Assembly (NCBI RefSeq): GCF_028290625.1
Contig: NZ_JAQGJM010000028.1
Location: 25,641-89,640 of the forward strand
Source of the DNA: Devosia sp.
GTDB lineage: Bacteria > Pseudomonadota > Alphaproteobacteria > Rhizobiales > Devosiaceae
Reading direction: 5' to 3'
DNA: 64,000 nt
The notes beneath the pieces are model-generated. The model worked only from the letters and a program-made list of their open reading frames with translations. It was not told the DNA's origin and searched no databases. How positions within the stretch are numbered: position 1 is the first letter of the stretch; every line of letters starts with the position of its first letter. The translations under genes were made by a program, and so were the position numbers. This document shows positions 1 to 8,549 of the stretch, in pieces.

Positions 1-1310
1 GTATCCAGGCGCTGCTTCATCGAGGAGGTCAGGAAGCCGTTGATGTTGCCGGGGTTGGAGCCGACCCAGGCGAGCCTGGTCGACCATTCCGGGCTGTCCC
101 ACATGCAGATCAGCGCCTTGACGGCCTGTTCGTCCACCTTGCCGCCATCGACGAATTCCGGCTTCACCACGTGGATGTTCGAGCCGCCGAACACAACGGC
201 GCGCTTGCCGTCCGGACCCGTCGGCATCAGGCCATAGCGCATGTTGGCGACAACGGCGTCTGCCGTGGCCTTGTCGGCGCCGGTAGCCTTGCTGGCGAGG
301 TCCAGCATCTTGGCGTATTCAGCCGGGTGGGCGATCATCATGCCGAGCTGGCCGGCGATGAACGGCGCCTGGTTTTCAGCCTGGGTATTGGTGAGGGCCG
401 AAACCGGCACCGACTTGTCGACGGCGTACATCTGGTACGCGGCCTGCAAGGCGGCCTTGGAGCCGGCATTGTTGATCTCGACCGACTTGTAGGTCGGGTT
501 TGCGGTCGCTTCGTCGAGCGAGCCGCCACCATAGGCCCAAAGCTGCGGCATAAAGCGGAACGGCGTATTGCCGGCGTTCTGCTTGGCTACGAGGCCATAG
601 CCGGAAATGCCGAGCTTGTCGTGGATCTGCTTGGAATAGGCGACCACGTCATCCCAGGTCTTGGGCGCCGCTTCCGGGTCGAGGCCAGCATCGGCGAACA
701 CCTTGGCATTCCAGATGAAGGCCATGGTCTCGTTATTGGTCGGCAGGCCGTAGAGCGTGTTGTCGTAGGTTACCGACTTGAGGGCGCCTGGCCAGAAATC
801 GGCAGCGGTGAAGCCGTAATCTTCCGGCTTGACCGGGTTCAGGTAGCCCTTGGCGGCGAATTCGACGCCACCGAGAATCTGCAGGCGGATGACCATCGGG
901 GCGGAGTTGCCGAGCAGCGCCGTGCGGAACTTGTCGAGCAGTTCGTTATAGGTGATCGACTGCACGTCGGTCTTGATGTTGGGGTAGGCCGCGTGGAACG
1001 CGTCCCAGAACGCCTTGTCCTGGTCGTGCGCGATCTGCGGATCGGCCTCGAACGGGCCGGTGTACCAGTAGCTCACATTGCCGGCATAATCGTTGGGCAC
1101 GACTGCGCCGCAATCCTTGGCGGCGTCGAAGTCCTTGGTGCCGGCGATCGACTTCACATATTCCGGCGACCATTTGCTGAGATCGACGGCCTGGGCGTAA
1201 ACGCTGGTCGAGATCAGGGATGTGGTTGCCATCGCCGCCAGAGCAAACTTGGCGATGTGCCGACGGGTCGGCGAGCCAGACCGCTGCGCGCGGTCTTCCG
1301 AATTCGTCAT
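1..1310 (-). CDS. Sugar ABC transporter substrate-binding protein (MalE-like), C-terminus outside the window
   Basis: Reading the minus strand from the ATG at 1310 gives an open frame to the left edge (at least 436 residues), so the stop lies outside. It looks like an extracellular solute-binding protein family 1 receptor, which captures a sugar in the periplasm for a CUT1 importer. The N-terminus carries a twin-arginine-like stretch (TRRHIAKF) before a hydrophobic segment ending in VYAQA, so export may use Tat rather than Sec. Family-like stretches include NETMAFIWNAKVF, a WDD following PKT, and PQLWAYGGGS. A strong AGGAGG lies just upstream of the ATG. The gene diverges from a GntR regulator, and its permeases presumably lie beyond the left edge. 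The class is clear; the substrate is unknown, possibly a precursor of the acids handled by the neighbouring enolase-superfamily enzymes. Confidence 0.85.
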   Translation of the reverse strand, partial: MTNSEDRAQRSGSPTRRHIAKFALAAMATTSLISTSVYAQAVDLSKWSPEYVKSIAGTKDFDAAKDCGAVVPNDYAGNVSYWYTGPFEADPQIAHDQDKAFWDAFHAAYPNIKTDVQSITYNELLDKFRTALLGNSAPMVIRLQILGGVEFAAKGYLNPVKPEDYGFTAADFWPGALKSVTYDNTLYGLPTNNETMAFIWNAKVFADAGLDPEAAPKTWDDVVAYSKQIHDKLGISGYGLVAKQNAGNTPFRFMPQLWAYGGGSLDEATANPTYKSVEINNAGSKAALQAAYQMYAVDKSVPVSALTNTQAENQAPFIAGQLGMMIAHPAEYAKMLDLASKATGADKATADAVVANMRYGLMPTGPDGKRAVVFGGSNIHVVKPEFVDGGKVDEQAVKALICMWDSPEWSTRLAWVGSNPGNINGFLTSSMKQRLD

Positions 1311-1461
1311 CGATAGTCCTCCTCATATTCGGAAGACCGTCCGACCCCCTGGTCGCACCGGGTCTTCCCCGCAGCATGCGCTGCGCCTCCTCAGTCGCAA
1401 GGTCGTTTCGGTGCCTTGCCTGGGGCCGGGCTTGCCTGCCCACGTCTCCCATACAAGACCG

Positions 1462-1474
1462 TTGCAGACTGCAA
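1462..1474. promoter_or_regulatory. Candidate GntR operator between divergent genes
   Basis: A perfect 13-bp palindrome (TTGCAG-A-CTGCAA) sits in the 259-bp region between the binding-protein gene and the GntR gene. GntR/FCD regulators typically bind short palindromes with an odd centre in such divergent promoters. Assignment to the adjacent regulator is inference. Confidence 0.45.
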
Positions 1475-1569
1475 ACTATGTGTCAAGATCGGATAGATCG
1501 TACATTATTTGTGGCATTTTACGTGCAAACTGGCTTGGCTTGCCGCAAAAAGCCGCATAAACAGGCATT

Positions 1570-2274
1570 ATGAGCGAGAACGATGTCATCCTCACAGCGC
1601 CTGAACCGGCTCTCGACCAGCCGGGCAAGGTCTATGAGATGATCCGCGAGGACATCATTTCCGGCCGGCTGGAGCCCAGTGCGCGGCTCAAGGTGGCTGA
1701 CCTCGCGGCCGCCTATGGCACCTCCACCAACCCCGTTCGCGAAGCGCTGCAGCAGTTGCGCGGCGAGGGCTTCGTGGTCATGGAAGCCAATCGCGGGGCG
1801 CGGGTGGTGGCCATCGACGAGGCCTTCGTGCGCGACATCATCGAGATCGAGGTGCTGATCGAGCCGGCGCTGACCCGGTGGTTCGTGTCGATCGTCACCG
1901 ATGCCGATATTGCCGAGCTGGAGGCCGCGCAGGCCGATATCGAGGCGCTGAATTTTTCCGATGCGCAGCGTCACGGCCAGCTCGACACGCGGTTCCACCA
2001 GTTGATCTACGACCGGCACTACAATCGCCATGCCGCGGACCTGTGGTGGAAACACCGCGAGATTTTGCGCGCCATCAGCCGGCGCTTTCCCACCTCGCTG
2101 AGCCGCCGCGTGGCCGTGCTGAACGAGCATCGCGAACTCATTGCCTGCATAAGGCGCCAGGACGCCGAGGGCGCCGCCGCCGTGGTGGCACGCCATGTTG
2201 AAGGATCGGGACGCCACATCATCGAACAGATGGGCGTTGCCAAAAGAAACGGGCCTCGCAAGCGCCCGGCATAG
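1570..2274 (+). CDS. GntR-family regulator, FCD subfamily
   Basis: This is a 234-residue transcription factor. The N-terminal winged helix (about residues 15-80) shows the GntR pattern: VYEMIREDIISGRLEPSARL, then LAAAYGTSTNPVREALQQL, then GFVVMEANRGARV. The C-terminal half is an all-helical FCD ligand domain, with an RFHQLIYD stretch and a late H-REL motif supplying likely metal/ligand histidines. FCD regulators usually sense organic or sugar acids, which fits the two enolase-superfamily genes directly downstream and the divergent transporter gene. It probably controls both sides through the palindrome at 1462-1474. The ATG is preceded by the weak ribosome-binding stretch AAACAGGC. Confidence 0.9.
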   Translation: MSENDVILTAPEPALDQPGKVYEMIREDIISGRLEPSARLKVADLAAAYGTSTNPVREALQQLRGEGFVVMEANRGARVVAIDEAFVRDIIEIEVLIEPALTRWFVSIVTDADIAELEAAQADIEALNFSDAQRHGQLDTRFHQLIYDRHYNRHAADLWWKHREILRAISRRFPTSLSRRVAVLNEHRELIACIRRQDAEGAAAVVARHVEGSGRHIIEQMGVAKRNGPRKRPA

Positions 2275-2295
2275 CATTTTCAGAGGAGGAAATTG

Positions 2296-3657
2296 ATGAC
2301 GACCACATTGGGGGCCGCCGAGACGATTCAGAACAATATCCGCATGAGTTCGAGCCCGAGTGACCTGCGGATCACTGACCTGCGGGTCGCCGAGATCGTC
2401 GGCGCGCCGTTCACCTCCGCGCTCATCAAGATCTACACCAACCAGGGCATTGTGGGCCTGGGCGAGGTGCGCGACGGCGCGAGCGCGACGTATGCGCTGA
2501 TGCTCAAAAGCCGGCTGCTGGGCGAAAATCCCTGCGACGTCGATCGCCTGTTCCGCCGCATCAAGCAGTTCGGCGGCCATGGCCGGCAGGGCGGCGGCGT
2601 ATCGGCAATCGAGATTGCGCTGTGGGACCTCGTCGGCAAGGCTTATGGGGTGCCGATCTACCAGATGCTGGGCGGCAAGTTCCGCGACAAGGTGCGCATC
2701 TATTGCGATACCGACGCCGAAAAGCCGAGCGGCACCGAGACTGGCAAGCGCCTCAAGGAGCGCATGGATCGCGGCTTCACCTTCCTCAAGATGGACCTCG
2801 GCCTGATGCAAATCGCCGACGTTCCGGGCGCCGTCGTTGCCCCGGCCGGCACGCTTGAAGGCTACAAGATCCATCCCAGCCGCGGCTCGGCCAAGACAAT
2901 GGACGACCGGCGCGCCCGCAATGCGGTCTACGACACCCACAATGTCCGCCATCCCTTCAGTGGCCTGCATTTCACCGACAAGGGTCTCGACCTGCTGGAG
3001 CAGTACATTGCCGAGGTCCGCGAGGTGATCGGCATGGATATTCCGCTGGCCATCGACCATGTCGGCCATATCTCGCTGCAGAACGGCATCCGCCTCGCCA
3101 AGCGGATCGAGAAATACGTGCCGGCCTGGCTCGAGGACGTGATCCCGTGGCAGTATACCGACCAGTATCGCCAGCTTCAGGAAGCCACCTCGGTGCCGAT
3201 CTGCACCGGCGAGGACATCTACCTCAAGGAGGGGTTCGAACCGCTGCTCAAGAGTGGCATCTCGGTCATCCATCCGGACCTGCTGACTTCGGGCGGCATT
3301 CTCGAAACCAAGAAGATCGGCGACGCGGCGCAGGAACATGGCATCGCCATGGCCATCCACATGGCCGAAAGCCCGATCGCCGCGATGGCGGCGGCCCACG
3401 TGGCGGTCGCGACCGAGAATTTCATGGCGCTGGAATATCACTCGGCCGACGTGCCGTGGTGGGACGATATCGTCACCGGCCTGCCCAAGCCGCTGGTCCA
3501 GGACGGCTTCATCACCGTGCCGGACAAGCCGGGGCTGGGCATCGACGATGTTGTCGACGAAGTTATCAGTCAACACCTGCAGGACGGTGTCAAAGGCATC
3601 TGGCTGCCCACCGATCACTGGGATGACGAATATTCCTGGGACCGTACCTGGAGCTGA
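2296..3657 (+). CDS. Enolase-superfamily (mandelate racemase/muconate lactonizing type) enzyme, probable sugar-acid dehydratase
   Basis: This 453-residue protein starts at the ATG at 2296, six bases after a strong AGGAGGA; a TTG directly before it is in frame but less likely. It carries an N-terminal capping domain and a TIM barrel. Visible active-site elements are the metal ligands in [15 protein letters not shown] and CTGEDIY, a lysine in FLKMDLG, and the mandelate-racemase-type histidine in AIHMAESP. Enzymes of this type abstract the proton alpha to a carboxylate and often dehydrate aldonic acids to 2-keto-3-deoxy acids. It follows the GntR gene by 21 bp and is a paralogue of the gene at 4151 (both contain a PWW-DDIV/EDIV...GLPK stretch). 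About 20 residues of N-terminal extension precede the family's usual start. The substrate cannot be told from sequence alone. Confidence 0.85.
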   Translation: MTTTLGAAETIQNNIRMSSSPSDLRITDLRVAEIVGAPFTSALIKIYTNQGIVGLGEVRDGASATYALMLKSRLLGENPCDVDRLFRRIKQFGGHGRQGGGVSAIEIALWDLVGKAYGVPIYQMLGGKFRDKVRIYCDTDAEKPSGTETGKRLKERMDRGFTFLKMDLGLMQIADVPGAVVAPAGTLEGYKIHPSRGSAKTMDDRRARNAVYDTHNVRHPFSGLHFTDKGLDLLEQYIAEVREVIGMDIPLAIDHVGHISLQNGIRLAKRIEKYVPAWLEDVIPWQYTDQYRQLQEATSVPICTGEDIYLKEGFEPLLKSGISVIHPDLLTSGGILETKKIGDAAQEHGIAMAIHMAESPIAAMAAAHVAVATENFMALEYHSADVPWWDDIVTGLPKPLVQDGFITVPDKPGLGIDDVVDEVISQHLQDGVKGIWLPTDHWDDEYSWDRTWS

Positions 3658-3665
3658 GAGCGTCC

Positions 3666-3798
3666 TTCACCTCTCCCTTTGGGGGAGAGGTCGACCCTCT
3701 TGGGTCGGGTGAGGGGGCCTCCCCCACGCACCTCACCCAGTAAAGGCCCCCTCACCCGGCGTTTGCACGCCGACCTCTCCCCCAAAGGGAGAGGTGAA
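3666..3798. repeat. Palindromic REP-like element, two inverted units
   Basis: A perfect 28-bp inverted repeat (3666-3693 and 3771-3798) encloses a second inverted pair built on GGTGAGGGGGCC / GGCCCCCTCACC. Each outer arm is itself a small hairpin around TCTCCC...GGGAGA. It fills almost the whole gap between the first enolase-superfamily gene and the NIPSNAP gene, so the transcript would fold into strong stem-loops there. A third, single unit occurs at 41178-41229, so the element is dispersed. It may act as a transcript stabiliser or partial terminator. Confidence 0.85.
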
Positions 3799-3814
3799 GA
3801 AAGAACGAGAAACC

Positions 3815-4141
3815 ATGATCTACGAACTTCGCATCTATGAATGCCTGCCCGGCCGATTGCCGGCACTGCTCAAGCGCTTCAACGACCACACGCTGGCGAT
3901 ATGGGACCGGCATGGCATCCGCCAGGCCGGGTTCTTCACCACGGTGGTGGGCGAAAGCAACCAGCGCCTCACCTATTTCCTCGCCTGGGAATCCCTTGCC
4001 GAGCGCGAGGCGAAATGGACCGCCTTCATCACCGATCCGGCCTGGCACAAGGCCCGCGACGAATCGGAGCGCGACGGACAGATCGTCGCCAATGTCACCA
4101 ATCAATTGCTGGCGCCGACCGCCTTCTCGTCGGTGAAATAA
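3815..4141 (+). CDS. NIPSNAP-family protein
   Basis: This 108-residue protein has the NIPSNAP pattern: the start MIYELRIYECLPG, then LLKRFNDH, then IRQAGFFTTVVGESNQRLTYFLAWESL, and AKWTAFITDPAW. These are alpha/beta ferredoxin-like dimeric domains whose biochemical role is poorly understood. They are often found in sugar-acid and aromatic catabolic loci. I chose the ATG at 3815 because the family begins at that residue; the upstream GTG in frame starts inside the repeat arm. The gene is sandwiched between two enolase-superfamily genes, 9 bp before the second, so they are almost certainly one operon. It could help isomerise or bind the pathway intermediate, but that is inference. Confidence 0.85.
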   Translation: MIYELRIYECLPGRLPALLKRFNDHTLAIWDRHGIRQAGFFTTVVGESNQRLTYFLAWESLAEREAKWTAFITDPAWHKARDESERDGQIVANVTNQLLAPTAFSSVK

Positions 4142-4150
4142 GAGGACACT

Positions 4151-5353
4151 ATGAAAATCACTGATCTGCGCTGTGCCGTTATTGGCCGGCACCCCATCGT
4201 GCGCATCGTCACCGATGAGGGAATCTACGGGCTGGGGGAGGTTGAATTCACCAAGACCTACCTCAAGCCATGGGTGCTGCACTTCCGCGAGGCGCTGATC
4301 GGGGAAGATCCGACCGATGTCGAGCGGGTGATGCTTAAGATCCGCCAGCGCGGCAGCTTCAAACCCTACGGGGCGGCGGTCTCGGCCATCGAGCATGCGC
4401 TATGGGACATTGCCGGCAAGGCCGCCAATGTGCCGGTCTACAAGCTGCTCGGCGGCAAGGTGCGCGATCAGGTCCGCGTCTATAACGGCTCGATCCGCAA
4501 GAAGCGCACCGGCGACCGGCCGGAGGATTATGCTGCCGACGTCAAATGGATGATGGAGCAGCCGCAGAACTTCTTCATGGTCAAGCAGGGCATCAGCTTC
4601 CATTCCAACATGAAGGACTCGATCGACGACTTCCATTATGGCCCGCGCCAGACCAAGGCGGGCTATCACGGGGCCATGGACCAGGGGCAGATATCCGAGC
4701 ACGGCTTCAACCATATGCTCGATTGCGTCACCGCCATGAAGGAAGTGCTGGGCGACAAGGTTTCGCTGGCGCTCGATTGCGGCCCCGGCTGGTTCCTCCC
4801 CGATGCCATCCGTTTCGCTAATGCGGTCGAGAAGCACAACCTAATGTGGCTCGAGGACATGCTGACCGGCGACTACGTGCCCTGGGTCAATCCGCAGGCC
4901 TATCGCGAGCTGACGCTGTCGACCACGACGCCGATCCATACCGGCGAGCAGATCTACCTGCGCCACAACTTCAAGGAGCTGATCGAAACGCAGGCGGTGC
5001 GTGTCATTGGTCCCGATCCCGCTGATATCGGCGGCATTGCCGAGCTGAAATGGGTCGCCGAGCACGCCTATATGCACTCGATCATGATGGCGCCGCATGG
5101 CACCGCCAACGGACTGCTGGGTCTTGGCGCGCTGATCAATGTGTGCGCCACGCTGCCGGCGAACTATATCGCCTTCGAATATCCCAGCGCCTCGGACCCG
5201 TGGTGGGAGGATATCGTGATCGGCCTGCCCAAGCAGATCGTCAAGAACTCGATGGTCGACCTGCTCGAAGCGCCCGGCCTGGGGCTGGATATCGATGCCG
5301 AAGGGGCCAAGAAGTACCTGCTTGAAGAAGACGCAGGCTTCTTCGCGCCCTAA
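4151..5353 (+). CDS. Enolase-superfamily enzyme (mandelate racemase subgroup), paralogue of the gene at 2296
   Basis: This is a 400-residue acid-sugar enzyme. Barrel motifs seen are the metal ligands ALDCGPGW, WLEDMLTG and HTGEQIY, a lysine in MVKQGISF, and the catalytic histidine in MAPHGTANG. The N-terminal capping domain starts MKITDLRCAVIG, a typical first strand. The C-terminal DPWWEDIVIGLPK stretch is shared with the 2296 product, showing common ancestry, but the residues around the catalytic lysine differ (KQG here, KMD there), so they probably act on different substrates or epimers. An AGAGGA ribosome site precedes the ATG. The gene ends only 18 bp from the stop of the opposing GGDEF-EAL gene, with no obvious terminator between them. 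Confidence 0.85.
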   Translation: MKITDLRCAVIGRHPIVRIVTDEGIYGLGEVEFTKTYLKPWVLHFREALIGEDPTDVERVMLKIRQRGSFKPYGAAVSAIEHALWDIAGKAANVPVYKLLGGKVRDQVRVYNGSIRKKRTGDRPEDYAADVKWMMEQPQNFFMVKQGISFHSNMKDSIDDFHYGPRQTKAGYHGAMDQGQISEHGFNHMLDCVTAMKEVLGDKVSLALDCGPGWFLPDAIRFANAVEKHNLMWLEDMLTGDYVPWVNPQAYRELTLSTTTPIHTGEQIYLRHNFKELIETQAVRVIGPDPADIGGIAELKWVAEHAYMHSIMMAPHGTANGLLGLGALINVCATLPANYIAFEYPSASDPWWEDIVIGLPKQIVKNSMVDLLEAPGLGLDIDAEGAKKYLLEEDAGFFAP

Positions 5354-5371
5354 GGCCCTCGGCGGCCCGCC

Positions 5372-7705
5372 TCACCACTTGTTGGAGCGGAGCGGGCCGC
5401 TCTCGAGGTCCTGCCGGGTAAGCATGGCGTGGAATTCGGATTCGGGCGTAGGCCGGCTGAAAAAGTAGCCCTGGGCTTCTGAGCAGCCGGCCTCGGTGAT
5501 GATGTCGAGCTGGGCCTGGGTCTCGACGCCTTCGGCCGTGGTCAGCATTTTCAGATTGCGGCCGAGCGTGACGATCGACTGCACGATGGCCAGGCTATCG
5601 GGCCGGTTTTCGAGGTCGCGCACGAAGCTCTGGTCGATCTTGAGCTTGTCGAAGGGGAAGCGCTGCAGATAGCTCAACGACGAATAGCCGGTGCCGAAGT
5701 CATCCAGTGCGATAGTCAGGCCCAGGGCGCGCAACCGAAGCAGTGCTTCAAGATTGGCGGCATTGTTGCGCAGCAGGACGGTTTCGGTAATTTCCAGTTC
5801 GAGGCGCTTCGGGTCGAACCCGCTATCGGCCAGCACGGTCTTGACCATATCGACAAGTCCCGCCTTGCGGAACTGGACCGGCGACAGGTTGACCGAAACG
5901 CGAATGTGTTCGGGCCAGGCCAGCGCGTCGCGGCATGCCTGGAGCAATGCCCATTCGCCCAGCACGTCGATGACGCCGGTCTCCTCGGCGAGCGGGATGA
6001 ATTCGGCCGGCGAGATGAGGCCGTGCTCGGGATGACGCCAACGTATCAGCGCTTCGCCTGACACGATCCGGCCGGTCTTGAGGCTGATCAGGGGTTGATA
6101 AAAAAGCTCGAACTGGCTCAGCTTGATGCCGGTGCGCAGGTCGGCCTCGAGCAGGTGCCGGGTGCGCAGCACCTGTTCCATGCGCGAGGTGAAAAAGCGG
6201 CAGGTGCCTGTGCCATCGGCCTTGGCGGAATAGAGCGCCAGGTCCGCGTTCTTCATCAGTTGGTCGGGATCGCTGCCGTCGGTCGGGGCTACGGCGATGC
6301 CGATGCTGGTGCTGACGACAATCTCGTGGTCCTCGATGTGATAGGGCCGCCCGACGGTGTCGATGAGGCGCTCGGACAGTTCCAGAGTGCTGTCGAGGGA
6401 CGTGTCGCGGCAATAGTGCAGCACGGCAAATTCGTCGCCACCCAACCGCGCGACAATGTCGCGGGGGGACAAGGTATGCCGCAGGCGCTCGGCGACCTGG
6501 CGCAGCAGGACATCGCCAACCGGATGGCCAAGCGTGTCGTTGACTTCCTTGAAGCGGTCGAGATCGAGATAAAGCACGGCAAAGGGCTGGGCGCGCTGGT
6601 CCAGGCCGCGCACGGCCTGGGTGATGCTTTCCCAGAACAAGAGCCGGTTGGGCATGCCGGTCAGGGCGTCGTGACGGGCCATGTGGACCACGCGGTTCTG
6701 GGCGCGGTGACGCTCGGTAACGTCTTCGAACGTGCAGACCCAGCCGCCCTCGGCCATGGAGTCGCGCGAGACCAGCAGCACCATGCCATTGGGCAGGTGA
6801 TGGGCGCGATCGTTGAGGACGGCGATGTCGTCGTTGTCATCGTCGGCGCGGGTAAACTCATGGCTAGCGTCGGACAGCAGTTCCGGGTCGACAAGGTCGG
6901 TGATGGGGGTTCCGGGCGCGGCCTGGGCTTCGTCCAGCCCGAAGATGGCCAGGAAACGCGGATTGCAGACGATGATGCGGTATTGCGCGTCGAGCAGGAC
7001 GAGACCCAGCGACATGGCATCGAGGGCCGCGTCGAACCGGGCATTCTGCACGGCCAGGCTCTGCTCCTTCTGCTGCAGAACCTCTTGGGCGCGACCCAGA
7101 AGGCCGTTGTGCAGCAGCAGCAGGACAGTCAGCGCGCAGCCGCAGGCGATCATGCCGATGGCGACCCAGGTAAAGGCCCATTGCAGGCCGAAGAGGCTTT
7201 CCCGGTCCGCCGCGATGCGCGCCACGTTCCACACATTGGCATCGGTGGAAAGGCGAACCAGCTTAGGATAGATCGGCTCCAGAATGGCCAGGATGCGGCC
7301 GGGCGTGCCGGGCTCTGCCAGGTCCGCAAGCAGGGGTCTGGTGTTGTCGAGGGCGCTTTCGAGGTCGTCCAGGATTTGGCCGACGCGCGGATCGGACAGC
7401 GCGAACGCCTCGATATCCCTGGTCCGCAAGGTCTTGAGCCGGTTGCCAACGATGTCAAAGCGGAGCTTGACCTCGTCGGCAGTTGTGCGACCATCCGCCA
7501 TGCCAAAGGCGCTGACGCGCTGTTCGAGGCGCGCAAACTCGCTTGGGGCCTGGGCCACGATCCAGGTGACGTTGCCGAGGCCCACGCCTTCGAGGGCAGT
7601 CTGACGCTGGAAAACCACGGCCGAGATGTAGAAGGCCGAGGCGATGAAACCCAGGATCACGACGGTCAGTGCTATGCGTAGGACGCGCAAGGTGGAAAAG
7701 TTCAT
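5372..7705 (-). CDS. Membrane-anchored GGDEF-EAL cyclic-di-GMP enzyme with PAS domain
   Basis: This 777-residue protein has two membrane helices (about 10-32 and 178-200) flanking a periplasmic sensor of about 145 residues. They are followed by a short coiled linker, a PAS-like domain (about 225-335), GGDEF and EAL domains. The cyclase signature GGDEF (422-426) is intact. The inhibitory RxxD site is not: the expected position reads SPRD. The phosphodiesterase side keeps its key motifs: EAL in EALIRW (551), SVNLSPVQF, ELEITET, DDFGTG (668-673), KLKIDQSF and AEGVET. Both activities are therefore plausible, with periplasmic input choosing the direction. It lies 29 bp behind the gene at 7735 on the same strand, so that periplasmic protein is a likely partner. 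No clear Shine-Dalgarno is seen, suggesting translation coupled to the upstream gene. Confidence 0.95.
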   Translation of the reverse strand: MNFSTLRVLRIALTVVILGFIASAFYISAVVFQRQTALEGVGLGNVTWIVAQAPSEFARLEQRVSAFGMADGRTTADEVKLRFDIVGNRLKTLRTRDIEAFALSDPRVGQILDDLESALDNTRPLLADLAEPGTPGRILAILEPIYPKLVRLSTDANVWNVARIAADRESLFGLQWAFTWVAIGMIACGCALTVLLLLHNGLLGRAQEVLQQKEQSLAVQNARFDAALDAMSLGLVLLDAQYRIIVCNPRFLAIFGLDEAQAAPGTPITDLVDPELLSDASHEFTRADDDNDDIAVLNDRAHHLPNGMVLLVSRDSMAEGGWVCTFEDVTERHRAQNRVVHMARHDALTGMPNRLLFWESITQAVRGLDQRAQPFAVLYLDLDRFKEVNDTLGHPVGDVLLRQVAERLRHTLSPRDIVARLGGDEFAVLHYCRDTSLDSTLELSERLIDTVGRPYHIEDHEIVVSTSIGIAVAPTDGSDPDQLMKNADLALYSAKADGTGTCRFFTSRMEQVLRTRHLLEADLRTGIKLSQFELFYQPLISLKTGRIVSGEALIRWRHPEHGLISPAEFIPLAEETGVIDVLGEWALLQACRDALAWPEHIRVSVNLSPVQFRKAGLVDMVKTVLADSGFDPKRLELEITETVLLRNNAANLEALLRLRALGLTIALDDFGTGYSSLSYLQRFPFDKLKIDQSFVRDLENRPDSLAIVQSIVTLGRNLKMLTTAEGVETQAQLDIITEAGCSEAQGYFFSRPTPESEFHAMLTRQDLESGPLRSNKW

Positions 7706-7734
7706 TCCATGGTTGGGCGGCCGCTAGTCGCGGC

Positions 7735-8211
7735 CTATTGGACGGAGATTTCCTTGACCTGCCAGACGGCACGACCGTAGTAGGGCTGGCCTTGCAGGAC
7801 CGGGTTGCTGTCGAACGGGTAGATCACGAAGAACGGCCCCTGGTCGTCGACCGGCATATAGGCGCCGTTGCGCTTGACGGCCAGGATGGCGCCGAATTCA
7901 GCGAAATCGGCGGTCGGGATGTCGACACTGTAGTCGTTGAGTGCGGTGACGGTGGTGGTGTCGCCCTTGGCATTGGCCTTTTCGAGCAGCATTGCGAGGG
8001 GGACACCCTCGAAATCAACCACGCCTTCGTTCCATGGCGTCTTGGTCTTGACCGAGACCAGGCCCATGGCCTCAAGCTGGGTGCGATCGTAGGTGACGGC
8101 GCCGGACGCACTGGTAATCGTCACGGCCGGCACGTCCTGCGCCAGGGCTGGCGTGGAGAAGGCGGCGAGAATGGCAAAGACGATATTGGTGAGGGAACGC
8201 AAAGCGGGCAT
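7735..8211 (-). CDS. Periplasmic oxidoreductase molybdopterin-binding-domain-like protein, probable partner of the GGDEF-EAL sensor
   Basis: This 158-residue protein has a clear signal peptide ending near PALAQ (residue 25). The mature part (AVTYDRTQLEAMG, VDFEGVPLAMLLEKA, LNDYSVDIPTADF, and the C-terminal GRAVWQVKEISV) resembles the sulfite-oxidase-like molybdopterin-binding fold. However, it is short and has no cysteine at all, so it cannot coordinate molybdenum in the usual way. Such stand-alone domains are, in my recollection, often encoded next to diguanylate cyclases, where they probably bind a ligand and signal to the membrane sensor. AGGAGA precedes the ATG. The same transcript continues into the GGDEF-EAL gene. 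Confidence 0.7.
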   Translation of the reverse strand: MPALRSLTNIVFAILAAFSTPALAQDVPAVTITSASGAVTYDRTQLEAMGLVSVKTKTPWNEGVVDFEGVPLAMLLEKANAKGDTTTVTALNDYSVDIPTADFAEFGAILAVKRNGAYMPVDDQGPFFVIYPFDSNPVLQGQPYYGRAVWQVKEISVQ

Positions 8212-8549
8212 GATAGGTCTCCTTTATGTCCATTTTGAACCGGGCGCTTTCACAACGCGTTAAGCCGCACAGCATCATGAAAGCAGGCTTAACAAGCCAT
8301 GACCATACAAGGTGTATTTATTGGAGCGGTAGCCCGCGTGAAATGTAGGCAAAGTACCTAGCGGGCGGTATCTTCGCAAACTGCGCCATTTCGACGATAA
8401 TTGATTGCCGCTGACGCATTCCAAGTTGCTGGGAGAGGCCCCGATCAGAGAGATAACGTGGTTTACCGAACCTTAAGTGCCGGGGAGGTACTCAGGTTCC
8501 AGGCCCATCCTTCGCCGTGAGTGGCCATCTCTAATCAGAAAGACCAACA
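8212..8549. other. Intergenic region with divergent promoters
   Basis: These 338 bp separate the periplasmic-protein gene (minus) from the chemoreceptor gene (plus). The half near 8290-8500 is AT-richer than its surroundings and must hold both promoters. I found no convincing consensus promoter, riboswitch core or open frame with a ribosome site. Confidence 0.6.

Noticed and set aside
1519..3618. 699-residue open frame on the minus strand opposite the GntR and first enolase-superfamily genes
   Set aside because: Its codon bias mirrors the plus-strand genes (high-GC antisense shadow), it has no recognisable motifs, and the plus-strand genes are clear family members.
8212..8549. Possible riboswitch upstream of the chemoreceptor
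   Set aside because: I compared the leader with the conserved cyclic-di-GMP and cobalamin cores as I know them and found no match beyond short chance similarity.
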